Assembly (NCBI GenBank): GCA_963790435.1
Contig: CAWBOI010000001.1
Location: 868,001-932,000, forward strand
Source: Ilyomonas sp963790435
Lineage (GTDB): Bacteria; Bacteroidota; Bacteroidia; Chitinophagales; Chitinophagaceae
Length of the DNA: 64,000 bases
Reading direction: 5' to 3'
Of the stretch, positions 18,730 through 26,757 are shown piece after piece. The translations under genes were made by a program, and so were the position numbers. The first letter of the stretch is position 1; each line of letters starts with the position of its first letter. The notes beneath the pieces are model-generated. The model was given only the letters and a program-made list of their open reading frames with translations, searched no databases and was not told the DNA's origin.

Positions 18730-21234
18730 CTAAGCTTTAACAGTTGGCGATGGATTGCGTTTCCAATACCAATACCCAGCCGCGACAATACACAACAACA
18801 GAATTAAATTACCAACATAAATTAAAGTTTGCCCTGTGTAGTAGGAAGAAGGATGAAACTTAAATTCAATCTCGTGCTTTCCGGCAGGAATGGCCATGCC
18901 CCGAAGCACATAATTTACTTTGCAATAAGGCGCTTCTTTTCCATCAATGTATGCTTTCCATCCTTTGGGATAGTAGATTTCGCTAAACACTGCAAAACCG
19001 GCTCCATTGCTTTGTGAAGTGTATTTTATATTATCGTTATCATAGCTCACCAATTGTATTTTGCTGCTGCTATCGCTTCCATTAACAGTGCCGGCAATGC
19101 TTTTAAAACTGGCATCTACAATGGCTGTATCAGCAGGATTAAAATTGTTGAGCGCAGTCATTTCGGCAGCAGCACCGTTTACATAATTGATTGCTTTTAC
19201 AAACCAACAAGCACCCAAAGCTGCTTCGTTGCGTTGCACGGTAAATGTGTTAGCGGCATTGCCTTCAGGTGCTAAAAAATACTTCGCATCCAGCATGTTC
19301 AGGATGGGCATATTTAGTTTTTGACTGAGTTGATTTTCTATCAAGTCCTGATAGATACTCAGCTTCGCTGGATTGTAGCCGCCAATGCAACGATAATGAT
19401 AGGCAGTGATAGATTCGTTGTACCGATCGGGCGATAAATTAACAGTTCTGAAATGCGGATCTTTGTCGTTTTGCAGGTTCTGATAAGCATTTGGGTCGGT
19501 TGGCGTACCGTGAAGCGATAAGTTGAAATTGGCTTCATACGCATCAGGTTCTACATAATTGGTATCGGTTAAGTATTTGCTGTCAACTTTCAGCAATTCA
19601 AACGTGCTGATAACAATCAAGGCAATGACCACAACAATTGGTTTTACCCAATTTTTTAAGTATAAAAACAAAGCACCAACCGTTATCAAAGCAAATACCA
19701 ATGCACGTAGCAAGCCGTCGGCAAACATGGTTTTGCGTTCTGCAATCATGCTGTTGTAAATGATGTTTGAAAACTCTTTGTTGTTACCCGTTACCTGGCT
19801 CAGAATGCTTTTTGTTTGTGTATCATTTGCACTGGTAAAATCGCTTGATAGATACATGATTCCGATAAAAACAAACACGCCGCCCACTGCGTATAAAATT
19901 GGTTTCAGTGAGGCTTGTGCTTGCTGCTTTGTATCTTCAAACAACAATTTTTGCAGTGCTAAAACTGCAAGCAACGGAAACAACAGTTGCGGAATAACGA
20001 GCACAATGGTGGGCGCGCGAAACTTGTTGTACAAAGGAAGATAATGAAACAAAAATTCATTGAAGCCCGATAAATATTTGCCCGCCGCCATCAACACCGA
20101 AAACAAACAGGCGGCGAATATCCACCACTTTTGTTGCGGACTGACGACTACCATTCCGATGATAAATAAAATGCAAATGATAGCGCCTAAGTAAACGGGA
20201 CCTGCGGTTGAATAATTGCCACCCCAATACTTTGGCAATGATTGTGCAAGCTGTTGTGCGTTGCTTTCGGGTACGCCTTTTTCAATTAATGTATTGGCTA
20301 CTTTGCCATCGGGATCAAAGGTTTCGCTACTACTTCCGCCAAATACTTCGGGCATTAAAAAGGTAAGAAATTCAGTTTTGCCCTGGCTGTATTGAAATGC
20401 ATACTCTTCGTCTAAGCCTGTTGTTTTCACGTCTTTCAAAGTTCCGCCGCTGTTGTCTAATGTTTTACCACCGCGCATGGTGTATTTGGAATATTCAGCC
20501 GTGGTTAACAGAATCAAAGCCGAGTTGGCAACCGCAACAATGCCTGAAAACAGGGCAAGACTTCCTGCAATGAGCATGTGCTTCCATTGTTTTGTTTTTG
20601 CCCATTTTATAATGTAGGCAATCGTCATTATCGCGGCGATGAGAATGCAGTAATAATTGATCTGCGGATGATTGGCAAATATTTCCAGGCTGGCAAACAA
20701 AACTGTTGTTGCTAACCCGACGGCATACTTCTTTTCATACAACAAATACAAACCCGCAATGAGCGCAGGCATGTAAGCAATGGCAAGCATTTTCGTGTCG
20801 TGACCAACCGATATAATGACAGGATCATAAGTGGAATACGCAAAGGCAAGCGAGCCTAAAATGGCAACGAGATAATTGGTCCGGTACGCGGTGCAAAGCA
20901 GGTAAAAACAAAGACAGGCAAGAAAGAAAAAATTAGCAGGCTTTGGCAACCATAGCATCAAAATATTACTGACGTACAACAGCGGTTGCACATACGTCAT
21001 AGCAATTTGATAGTTGGGCATACCACTAAACAAATGCGTGTTCCAAAGCGGCATTACGCCTGTTTTTTCGCGTTGTGCCAACGCATCCTGTGCCATACCG
21101 CGCCAGTGCACAACATCGGTTTGTTGCAACACTTGTCCTTGAAAAGCAGGCTTGCAATACACAATGGCAACCAATGCAAAAACAACAATGGCTATTAGGT
21201 GAGGAAGCGCTTTCTTCCACTGAACATTCTTCAT
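18730..21234 (-). CDS. YfhO family multi-pass membrane protein
   Basis: An 834-aa integral membrane protein with roughly a dozen hydrophobic helices followed by a soluble C-terminal domain and a last helix. Its start (HLIAIVVFALVAIVYCKPAFQGQVL) and LPLWNTHLFSGMPNY-like segment match the YfhO family, a GT-C-like group implicated in glycosylation of lipoteichoic acid or other cell-wall glycans in Bacillota; in Bacteroidota the substrate is unknown. The downstream glycosyltransferase is only four bases away, so the pair probably works on one surface glycan. Confidence 0.88.
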   Translation of the reverse strand: MKNVQWKKALPHLIAIVVFALVAIVYCKPAFQGQVLQQTDVVHWRGMAQDALAQREKTGVMPLWNTHLFSGMPNYQIAMTYVQPLLYVSNILMLWLPKPANFFFLACLCFYLLCTAYRTNYLVAILGSLAFAYSTYDPVIISVGHDTKMLAIAYMPALIAGLYLLYEKKYAVGLATTVLFASLEIFANHPQINYYCILIAAIMTIAYIIKWAKTKQWKHMLIAGSLALFSGIVAVANSALILLTTAEYSKYTMRGGKTLDNSGGTLKDVKTTGLDEEYAFQYSQGKTEFLTFLMPEVFGGSSSETFDPDGKVANTLIEKGVPESNAQQLAQSLPKYWGGNYSTAGPVYLGAIICILFIIGMVVVSPQQKWWIFAACLFSVLMAAGKYLSGFNEFLFHYLPLYNKFRAPTIVLVIPQLLFPLLAVLALQKLLFEDTKQQAQASLKPILYAVGGVFVFIGIMYLSSDFTSANDTQTKSILSQVTGNNKEFSNIIYNSMIAERKTMFADGLLRALVFALITVGALFLYLKNWVKPIVVVIALIVISTFELLKVDSKYLTDTNYVEPDAYEANFNLSLHGTPTDPNAYQNLQNDKDPHFRTVNLSPDRYNESITAYHYRCIGGYNPAKLSIYQDLIENQLSQKLNMPILNMLDAKYFLAPEGNAANTFTVQRNEAALGACWFVKAINYVNGAAAEMTALNNFNPADTAIVDASFKSIAGTVNGSDSSSKIQLVSYDNDNIKYTSQSNGAGFAVFSEIYYPKGWKAYIDGKEAPYCKVNYVLRGMAIPAGKHEIEFKFHPSSYYTGQTLIYVGNLILLLCIVAAGYWYWKRNPSPTVKA

Positions 21235-21563
21235 AGTTTGTTTTCTCGTGGCGGCAAACCTAAAGCAAGTGCAACAGATGTCAAAAGATTAGTAAAGACA
21301 TTTGATTGAATAAAAAATTAAAACTGTCTTTGGTAGTTTAAAAAGATTTGAACTACGAAGGCATTGAGGACACAGCGTTTCACAAATCTATCGGCAGATA
21401 AAGATGGCTAAAATGTATTTTGTGTAACGATTTACTGTTTGCTTGCATTAACGGTAATCTGAGCAATGTGAGCCTGTATAAAGATAAAAAGCTACATGAG
21501 AAATTGCTGCTGACTGGGATTCGTCAGCGCAATGACAGCCGTCCTTGTTAGCGGCACTTGCTT
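21235..21563. other. Intergenic region without recognised gene
   Basis: These 329 bases hold the presumed promoter of the YfhO operon and the end of the AraC gene. A degenerate copy of the GAAC-ACGAAG repeat (around 21349) is the only recognisable element. No open frame with coding character was found. Confidence 0.5.
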
Positions 21564-22484
21564 TTAATTGAAAGATTGTCTGAACGCCAATGGCGAATAA
21601 CTCGTTTTTATTTTAAACAACTTACTGAACGATTGCGGATGCTCAAAGCCCAACTCATAAGCAATTTCATTCACTGTCAGCTCCGTTGTCGACAGTTTTT
21701 CTTTTGCAAGGTCAATCATCTTTTCTTGTATAAACTGCTTTGTACTTTGACCAGTCAATGTTTTAAGTAAACGGCTCAGATAGTTGGGTGATAGATGTAA
21801 AGCGTCTGCAAAATATGTTACGGAAGGTATGCCCTCAATATGTAATCTATCACCTTTAAAATAATCGTTCAGCAGTTCTTCCATGCGACTGATGATTTGG
21901 TGATTACTCGCCTTACGGGTAATGAACTGGCGCTGATAAAAACGCTCGGCATAAGTAAACAACAGTTCTAACTGAGCAACCATAACGTCCTGACTGTAGC
22001 TGTCAAGCCGGGTGCGGTATTCCTGCGCAATGTTTTGCATAATGCCAACAATCATCTGTTCCTCGCTCTCCGACAGGTGGAGCGCCTCGTTCGCCTTGTA
22101 ATCGAAATACTCATACTGCCGTATTTTTCCGGCCAAATGAGTATTCCATAAAAGGTCGGGATGAACAAGTAGCAACCAGCCCTTATGGCTGGCTGCCGGT
22201 TCGTGGGGCCCTTCAACAGAAAGCACCTGCATGGGCGCCATAAACAGCAACACGCCTTCGTCAAAATCAACTTCCTGCTGACCGTACTTCAGCCTTGCAT
22301 GAAAGCTTTTCTTCAAAGCTACACTGTAAAAATTATGAATGATTGACTTAGGCGCCTGCACGGAATTGTATGCTATATCTTCAAACCGCGTTAAACTCAC
22401 CAGCGGGTGCTCCGGCTTAGGCAGACCTAACATGCTGTGGTATTTTGAAATGGTTTTAATATGAACCGGTGTGTGCTTAGCCAT
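21564..22484 (-). CDS. AraC family transcriptional regulator
   Basis: A 306-aa regulator. The N-terminal 190 residues form a cupin-like sensing domain (DFDEGVLLFMAPMQVLSVE), and the C-terminal third holds two helix-turn-helix motifs, with SVTYFADALHLSPNYLSRLLKTLTG as the first and VNEIAYELGFEHPQSFSKLFK as the second. It lies 20 bases downstream of an NmrA-type oxidoreductase in the same direction, so it is probably autoregulated together with that enzyme. The inducer is unknown, perhaps a quinone or electrophile. Confidence 0.92.
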   Translation of the reverse strand: MAKHTPVHIKTISKYHSMLGLPKPEHPLVSLTRFEDIAYNSVQAPKSIIHNFYSVALKKSFHARLKYGQQEVDFDEGVLLFMAPMQVLSVEGPHEPAASHKGWLLLVHPDLLWNTHLAGKIRQYEYFDYKANEALHLSESEEQMIVGIMQNIAQEYRTRLDSYSQDVMVAQLELLFTYAERFYQRQFITRKASNHQIISRMEELLNDYFKGDRLHIEGIPSVTYFADALHLSPNYLSRLLKTLTGQSTKQFIQEKMIDLAKEKLSTTELTVNEIAYELGFEHPQSFSKLFKIKTSYSPLAFRQSFN

Positions 22485-22504
22485 CTGGTAAAAGTGCCTT
22501 TGTT

Positions 22505-23371
22505 TTATAAATTAAGCAATAATTTTAAGCCTGTTTTCAAGGCTGTTGGCTTGCGGCCCAGCGCATCTTCCAGATCTGTACTTACAGTGCTTCCCTGCCC
22601 GTTTTTAATATCAGTCATAAAGGGTGCCATTGCCTCCACCATATGTTCGGACATGCCTTTTTCTTTTGCTCTGTTTTTGTAAGTGTCCATATCAATTGGT
22701 GTATAAATAACATGCTTACCCGACAATTCACTGAGCGTTTCTGCAACGTCGTAAAATGAATAAGTTCTGGTGTTGGTGAAGTTATAAATCCGGTTATTAC
22801 AGTCCCCGCCTGCCAGTACATTACCAATGGCTTCCGCTTCGTCGCTTCTAAGCGCATACGATACACGTCCGTCACCCGTTGGCAGATGAATACCATTCTC
22901 TAACACATCTTTGCCTATCATGAACATAGCCATCGAATCCATGTACAAAACATTTCTAAAAATCATGTAATTCAGTCCGCTGGCCATAATATAATCTTCG
23001 GTCTCAAAATGAGTTAGCATAATTTTGTTTGCCAGTGTATTTCTATCCTGCAGGCAGTTGCTGGTGTAAGCAAGGCATTTTACACCCTGTTTTTTTGCAG
23101 CATTCACCACGTTTTGGTGTTGTTCAACCACTTTAGTGATGTCTAAACCCGATATCAGCAGCACTTTGCCAATGCCTTTCATTGCCTCGTCGAGCGAAGG
23201 CTTGTTGTCATAATCGCCGATACGAACATCAATGCCTTTTTCTTGTAAACGCGCAGCCTTGCTCTCGTTCCGTACCAAAGCTGCAATCTGGTGGGCTGGT
23301 ATGTTATTCATCAGTAAGGTTTCAATCACTTTACTACCCAACTTGCCAGTGGCGCCTGTAATTAAGATCAT
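22505..23371 (-). CDS. NmrA-like NAD(P)-binding oxidoreductase
   Basis: A 288-aa atypical short-chain dehydrogenase of the NmrA/QorB type. The nucleotide-binding motif is ILITGATGKLGSKVIE at the N-terminus, with ALVRNESKA for NADP selectivity and KVLLISGLD. There is no Tyr-x-x-x-Lys catalytic pair at the usual place, which agrees with the NmrA group. QorB-like members reduce quinones; others are redox sensors. It is transcribed with the AraC regulator that follows after 20 bases. Confidence 0.85.
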   Translation of the reverse strand: MILITGATGKLGSKVIETLLMNNIPAHQIAALVRNESKAARLQEKGIDVRIGDYDNKPSLDEAMKGIGKVLLISGLDITKVVEQHQNVVNAAKKQGVKCLAYTSNCLQDRNTLANKIMLTHFETEDYIMASGLNYMIFRNVLYMDSMAMFMIGKDVLENGIHLPTGDGRVSYALRSDEAEAIGNVLAGGDCNNRIYNFTNTRTYSFYDVAETLSELSGKHVIYTPIDMDTYKNRAKEKGMSEHMVEAMAPFMTDIKNGQGSTVSTDLEDALGRKPTALKTGLKLLLNL

Positions 23372-23573
23372 AATTATCTGTTTTGTTCAGGCAAAGATCA
23401 GTAGAGTAAAAGGGGGAAAAGTAGTCGAATCTGGCTTTATAGAAGCTAAATCTGACATTAATAATTTATACGTACCCGAAAGTCTATTGCGGTTGCCACA
23501 CTCACATCTCTACTGAAAACGTGGGACTTCAACTTTGCAAAAAATGAAACCGTTTGGTTTTATCTAAATTTAA

Positions 23574-23606
23574 TTTGCCTATTTTCTTTTTTACACCTTA
23601 CTTTCG
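23574..23606 (+). promoter_or_regulatory. Promoter of the asd leader transcript
   Basis: TTTG at 23574-23577 and TACTTTCG at 23599-23606 match the Bacteroidota -33 (TTTG) and -7 (TAnnTTTG, one mismatch) elements with 21 bases between them. Transcription would begin near 23612, a few bases before the leader ORF. Confidence 0.55.
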
Positions 23607-23614
23607 CGCCGAAA

Positions 23615-23674
23615 ATGAAAATCAGCATTCGTACAGCAAAGCGCATCATAAAGTTCTTCTTAAGAGGAAGGTAA
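23615..23674 (+). CDS. Leader peptide of asd (MKISIRTAKRIIKFFLRGR)
   Basis: A 19-codon ORF (stop TAA 23672-23674) lying between a good promoter and a terminator hairpin upstream of asd. Nine of the first thirteen residues are Met, Lys, Ile or Thr, all end products of the aspartate pathway that Asd serves. Its final codons (AGA GGA AGG) form the strand that can pair with the terminator's left arm. This is the layout of a ribosome-mediated attenuator; no homologous leader was looked up. Confidence 0.55.
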   Translation: MKISIRTAKRIIKFFLRGR

Positions 23675-23736
23675 TGCTGCATGTATGATACAAATGATAA
23701 GCAAAAGCCTTCCTCACTTGAGGAAGGCTTTTTAAT
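23654..23736 (+). promoter_or_regulatory. Attenuator: antiterminator and terminator hairpins upstream of asd
   Basis: The terminator stem is perfect: 23703-23715 pairs with 23720-23732 around a 4-base loop and runs into a T tract. Its left arm CCTTCCTC (23708-23715) is also complementary to GAGGAAGG at 23664-23671, at the end of the leader ORF, forming a competing antiterminator. A third small hairpin (23655-23660 with 23664-23669) could sequester that strand. asd starts 26 bases after the T tract. Confidence 0.6.
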
Positions 23737-23761
23737 TTCTGCAAAAACAAAACAAACAAAT

Positions 23762-24751
23762 ATGAAAGTAGCCGTAGTAGGCGCTACCGGTTTGGTAGGA
23801 ACCAAAATGTTACAAGTACTGCAAGAACGCAATTTTTCGGTAACCGAATTGTTTCCGGTGGCTTCCGAAAAGTCAGTTGGAAAAGAAATTAGCTTCAATG
23901 GCAAGTTATACAAAGTGGTTTCTATGCTTGATGCCATCGCCGCAAAGCCCCATGTGGCCTTGTTTTCAGCGGGTGGCAGTACATCACTGGAATGGGCGCC
24001 AAAATGGGCAGAAGCCGGCGTTACCGTAATTGATAACAGCAGCGCCTGGCGCATGGACGCTACTAAAAAACTGGTGGTGCCTGAAGTGAATGCACACGTA
24101 CTGACTGCAGAAGATAAAATTATTGCGAATCCCAATTGTTCAACCATACAAATGGTGGTTGCGTTGCAGCCCTTGCACAAACAATATACAATCAAACGCA
24201 TAGTGGTAAGCACGTACCAAAGTGTTACGGGCACAGGCAAAAAAGCGGTTGACCAGTTGTTTAACGAACGCAAAGGTGAACAAGGCACGATGGCTTACAA
24301 ATACCCGATTGACTTGAATGTGATTCCGCAAATTGATGTGTTTACGCCGAATGGTTATACCAAAGAGGAAATGAAAATGGTGAACGAAACCAGAAAAATT
24401 ATGGGTGATGATAGCATTCGGGTAACGGCAACTACGGTGCGCATTCCGGTAATTGGCGGGCATAGTGAAAGTGTAAATGTTGAGTTTGAAAATGATTATG
24501 ATTTGGAAGAAATCAAACAACTGTTATCTAATGCGCCAGGCGTTGTTGTGCAGGATGATATTAATAACGCTGTTTATCCGATGCCTTTGTGGGCGCACGA
24601 TAAAGATGAAGTGTTTGTTGGAAGATTGCGCCGCGATGAAACACAACCTAACACTTTAAATATGTGGATTGTAAGTGATAACCTTCGCAAAGGAGCAGCC
24701 ACCAATGCCATACAAATTGCGGAATATCTGCAAAGCAAAAATTTATTGTAA
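23762..24751 (+). CDS. asd: Aspartate-semialdehyde dehydrogenase
   Basis: Reduces aspartyl phosphate to aspartate semialdehyde, the branch point to Lys, Met, Thr and Ile and to diaminopimelate. The start is placed at ATG 23762 so that the protein begins MKVAVVGATGLVG, the NADP-binding motif; the open frame upstream runs through the attenuator and is not the start. The catalytic cysteine is Cys126 in ANPNCSTIQM, and the substrate-binding His lies in VIGGHSESVNVEF. The 329-aa length is normal. It appears controlled by the leader described above. Confidence 0.97.
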   Translation: MKVAVVGATGLVGTKMLQVLQERNFSVTELFPVASEKSVGKEISFNGKLYKVVSMLDAIAAKPHVALFSAGGSTSLEWAPKWAEAGVTVIDNSSAWRMDATKKLVVPEVNAHVLTAEDKIIANPNCSTIQMVVALQPLHKQYTIKRIVVSTYQSVTGTGKKAVDQLFNERKGEQGTMAYKYPIDLNVIPQIDVFTPNGYTKEEMKMVNETRKIMGDDSIRVTATTVRIPVIGGHSESVNVEFENDYDLEEIKQLLSNAPGVVVQDDINNAVYPMPLWAHDKDEVFVGRLRRDETQPNTLNMWIVSDNLRKGAATNAIQIAEYLQSKNLL

Positions 24752-24787
24752 GAGGTTTTGGTTTTGCTATAATTTTAAAAGACGGGC

Positions 24788-25231
24788 ATGAATGAAATCG
24801 TTATAAGAAAAGCAGATACAGAAGATTTCGATAGCATTATTGAACTACAAAAAGAGTTTGCGCTCTTTCAAAGAACACCGGAAAAAGTAACCATTACCGT
24901 TGAGCAAATGAAAGAAGAAAAAGAATTCTTTCGTTGCCTGGTTGCTGAAACAAAAGATAAAGCCATCATTGGTTTTGCTACTTATTTTCCGGTGTATTTT
25001 TCATGGTCGGGCAAGGCAATGTATGTAGATGACTTGTTTGTAAAAGATGATTTTAGAAACAAAGGAATCGGCAAGCAATTGTTGAATGCTGTAATCAATA
25101 TGGCAAAAGAAAATGGTTGTAAAAAAGTACGCTGGCAGGTATCTGACTGGAATACAAATGCAATTGATTTTTATAAACGCATAGGTGCTGAGATAAACAA
25201 CACGGAAAGAAACTGTGATTTGATTTTGTGA
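24788..25231 (+). CDS. GNAT family N-acetyltransferase
   Basis: A 147-aa single-domain GNAT enzyme. The fold is visible as IRKADTEDFDSIIEL at the N-terminus, YVDDLFVKDDFRNKGIGKQLL (the acetyl-CoA pyrophosphate loop Q/R-x-x-G-x-G/A as RNKGIG), and the C-terminal WQVSDWNTNAIDFYKRIGA. The sequence resembles diamine N-acetyltransferases (SSAT-like), but the substrate is not certain. It follows asd after 36 bases and is probably co-transcribed. Confidence 0.88.
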   Translation: MNEIVIRKADTEDFDSIIELQKEFALFQRTPEKVTITVEQMKEEKEFFRCLVAETKDKAIIGFATYFPVYFSWSGKAMYVDDLFVKDDFRNKGIGKQLLNAVINMAKENGCKKVRWQVSDWNTNAIDFYKRIGAEINNTERNCDLIL

Positions 25232-25239
25232 GTGCTCAA

Positions 25240-25345
25240 ACCGCTAAGGCGCAAAGACGCAAAGTTTGGTTTCGCCGCTTTTTTAACCACGGAGTAAGAA
25301 GAGTTACTGTACGGAGTTTTTAGTTGTTCTTTGCGCCTTAGCGGT
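25240..25345. repeat. Intergenic inverted repeat with 18-bp arms
   Basis: Perfect arms ACCGCTAAGGCGCAAAGA (25240-25257) and its complement (25328-25345) enclose 70 bases. The element lies between the convergent GNAT and GH25 genes. Its AACCGC(T/A)AAG...GCAAAGACG core is shared with the hairpin at 16407. Confidence 0.65.
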
Positions 25346-25489
25346 TCATATTCGCACTCGCTTTCATGTTCAATTCTTTTCAGAACGTTGAAGTGAGTGA
25401 CACAACAGACGATCAACAAGAATTCCTGCAGCCGGGTACATAAAACTGTATTTTGTATTTCTCACTCACCATTCACAACTCACCACTCA

Positions 25490-26269
25490 CTACTTCACCA
25501 GCAACTGATTGAACGTTGCCGTATCGCCATTGAAAACATTAAAATCGGTGCTGGCTGTAATGCCGTTTACAGTGCCGTGTTCATTGAATTGCCAGAAGGC
25601 CCAATCGCGCTGAATGCGTGGCTGACGGCGTTGCACATAATGCGCAATCCACAAAGGATAACCATCGAAATCTTTACCCAAATAATTTTCGTAAAAGTTC
25701 ACATAGGTATAAATAATAGGCTTCACGCCGTAATGCGTTTCAATCATGTTCAGCCAAAGCTTTAACTCAATACGCATGGCTTCCGGCGTTGTGCCATACA
25801 TCTTTTCAATGTCAACAACAGGCGGCAAATCGCCGGGTTGCAGCTTTACCGTTTTTATAAAATTGATTGCCTGTGCTGCGCCGCTTTTGTTGGGCAAATA
25901 AAAATGATACGCACCATGCGGAATGTACAATTCGCGGCACTTCATCCAGTTGCGTTTGTAACAATCATCCACTTTGCTGAGGCCTTCGGTGGCTTTGATA
26001 TAAGCAAAATCAAGCGTGATGTCTTTTACCTGCATCTTTTTTACAGCGGGCCACACAATGTTTCCCTGGTGATGGCTGATGTCGATGCCATGAACCGTGT
26101 AGCCCATCGGAACATCAATGTTAAAGCCATCGTAGCGAACAAAATCAGCTTTGTAATACAGGTAAATCTGATAGAGTTGATAGCTTACATAACCAACCGT
26201 CATCATCGCAATAATGATGATGAAATACAACCATTGCCTGCGTTTTATTTTCTTCTTACGTTTCGCCAT
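25490..26269 (-). CDS. GH25 family lysozyme (N-acetylmuramidase)
   Basis: A 259-aa membrane-anchored muramidase. A basic N-terminus (MAKRKKKIKRRQ) and one transmembrane helix (about 13-33) are followed by the GH25 barrel. Catalytic elements are GIDISHHQG (Asp63), DFAYIKATEG and the DxE motif in PPVVDIEKM. It cleaves the beta-1,4 bond between MurNAc and GlcNAc, probably in peptidoglycan remodelling. It lies 20 bases after the original stop codon of the M1 peptidase gene and is likely in the same operon. Confidence 0.9.
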   Translation of the reverse strand: MAKRKKKIKRRQWLYFIIIIAMMTVGYVSYQLYQIYLYYKADFVRYDGFNIDVPMGYTVHGIDISHHQGNIVWPAVKKMQVKDITLDFAYIKATEGLSKVDDCYKRNWMKCRELYIPHGAYHFYLPNKSGAAQAINFIKTVKLQPGDLPPVVDIEKMYGTTPEAMRIELKLWLNMIETHYGVKPIIYTYVNFYENYLGKDFDGYPLWIAHYVQRRQPRIQRDWAFWQFNEHGTVNGITASTDFNVFNGDTATFNQLLVK

Positions 26270-26289
26270 TGCTCGTGCACACTTTGGCT

Positions 26290-26757
26290 TTACTGCCTAA
26301 TGAATTTGTTTTTACTGATATTTTTTTTATCGTTTTGTATCGTTACAAAATAAACGCCTTTGGCAAGTTGCGCAACTGGCAAAGCAATGGTATTTTGTGT
26401 GATGTTAGTGAACGTATCTTTTATACACAACCGCACCTGATGCAGCGGTAATGAGTTATCGTTTGTGTATGTGAAGAATCGGTAGATGGAATGTGAATGT
26501 AAAGAAGTTGATTGGCAGGATTCGGATATACAATAATTTGGTTGTTATCGTTCATTAATACCACACCTTCTACCCTTTTTGAAACATTGTTTTTACTAAT
26601 GATGATACTGCATCGGATCAATCAAAACCGTATCAGGATTAAAGCCAAAGACAAGGATAATTGCGTACGATGTTTTGTGCAATGTTGATAATGGTATCTT
26701 TCATTTGTGAGGCATTAGCAAAACGCAACTGCAAAGGTGTTGCAAAGAGACGACACC
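26290..26757 (-). pseudogene. Degraded 3' end of the M1 peptidase gene, including T9SS sorting domain
   Basis: On the minus strand the M1 protein can be followed past its present stop only by shifting frame four times (near 26750, 26652, 26598 and 26466). The pieces read SLFATPLQLRFANASQMK, FNPDTVLIDPMQYHH, then IIVYPNPANQLLYIHIPST and LAKGVYFVTIQNDKK, ending in ...KFIRQ and TAA at 26292-26290. The VYPNPA and GVY(F)VTI elements are hallmarks of the type IX secretion C-terminal sorting domain. Intact, the protein would have been about 660 aa and secreted by T9SS. Confidence 0.75.

Noticed and set aside
23681..23761. Upstream in-frame extension of Asd by 27 residues
   Set aside because: It crosses the attenuator hairpin and precedes the universally conserved MKVAVVGATG start.
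25397..25765. 122-codon plus-strand frame antisense to the GH25 gene
   Set aside because: Antisense to the catalytic barrel of GH25, without family similarity.
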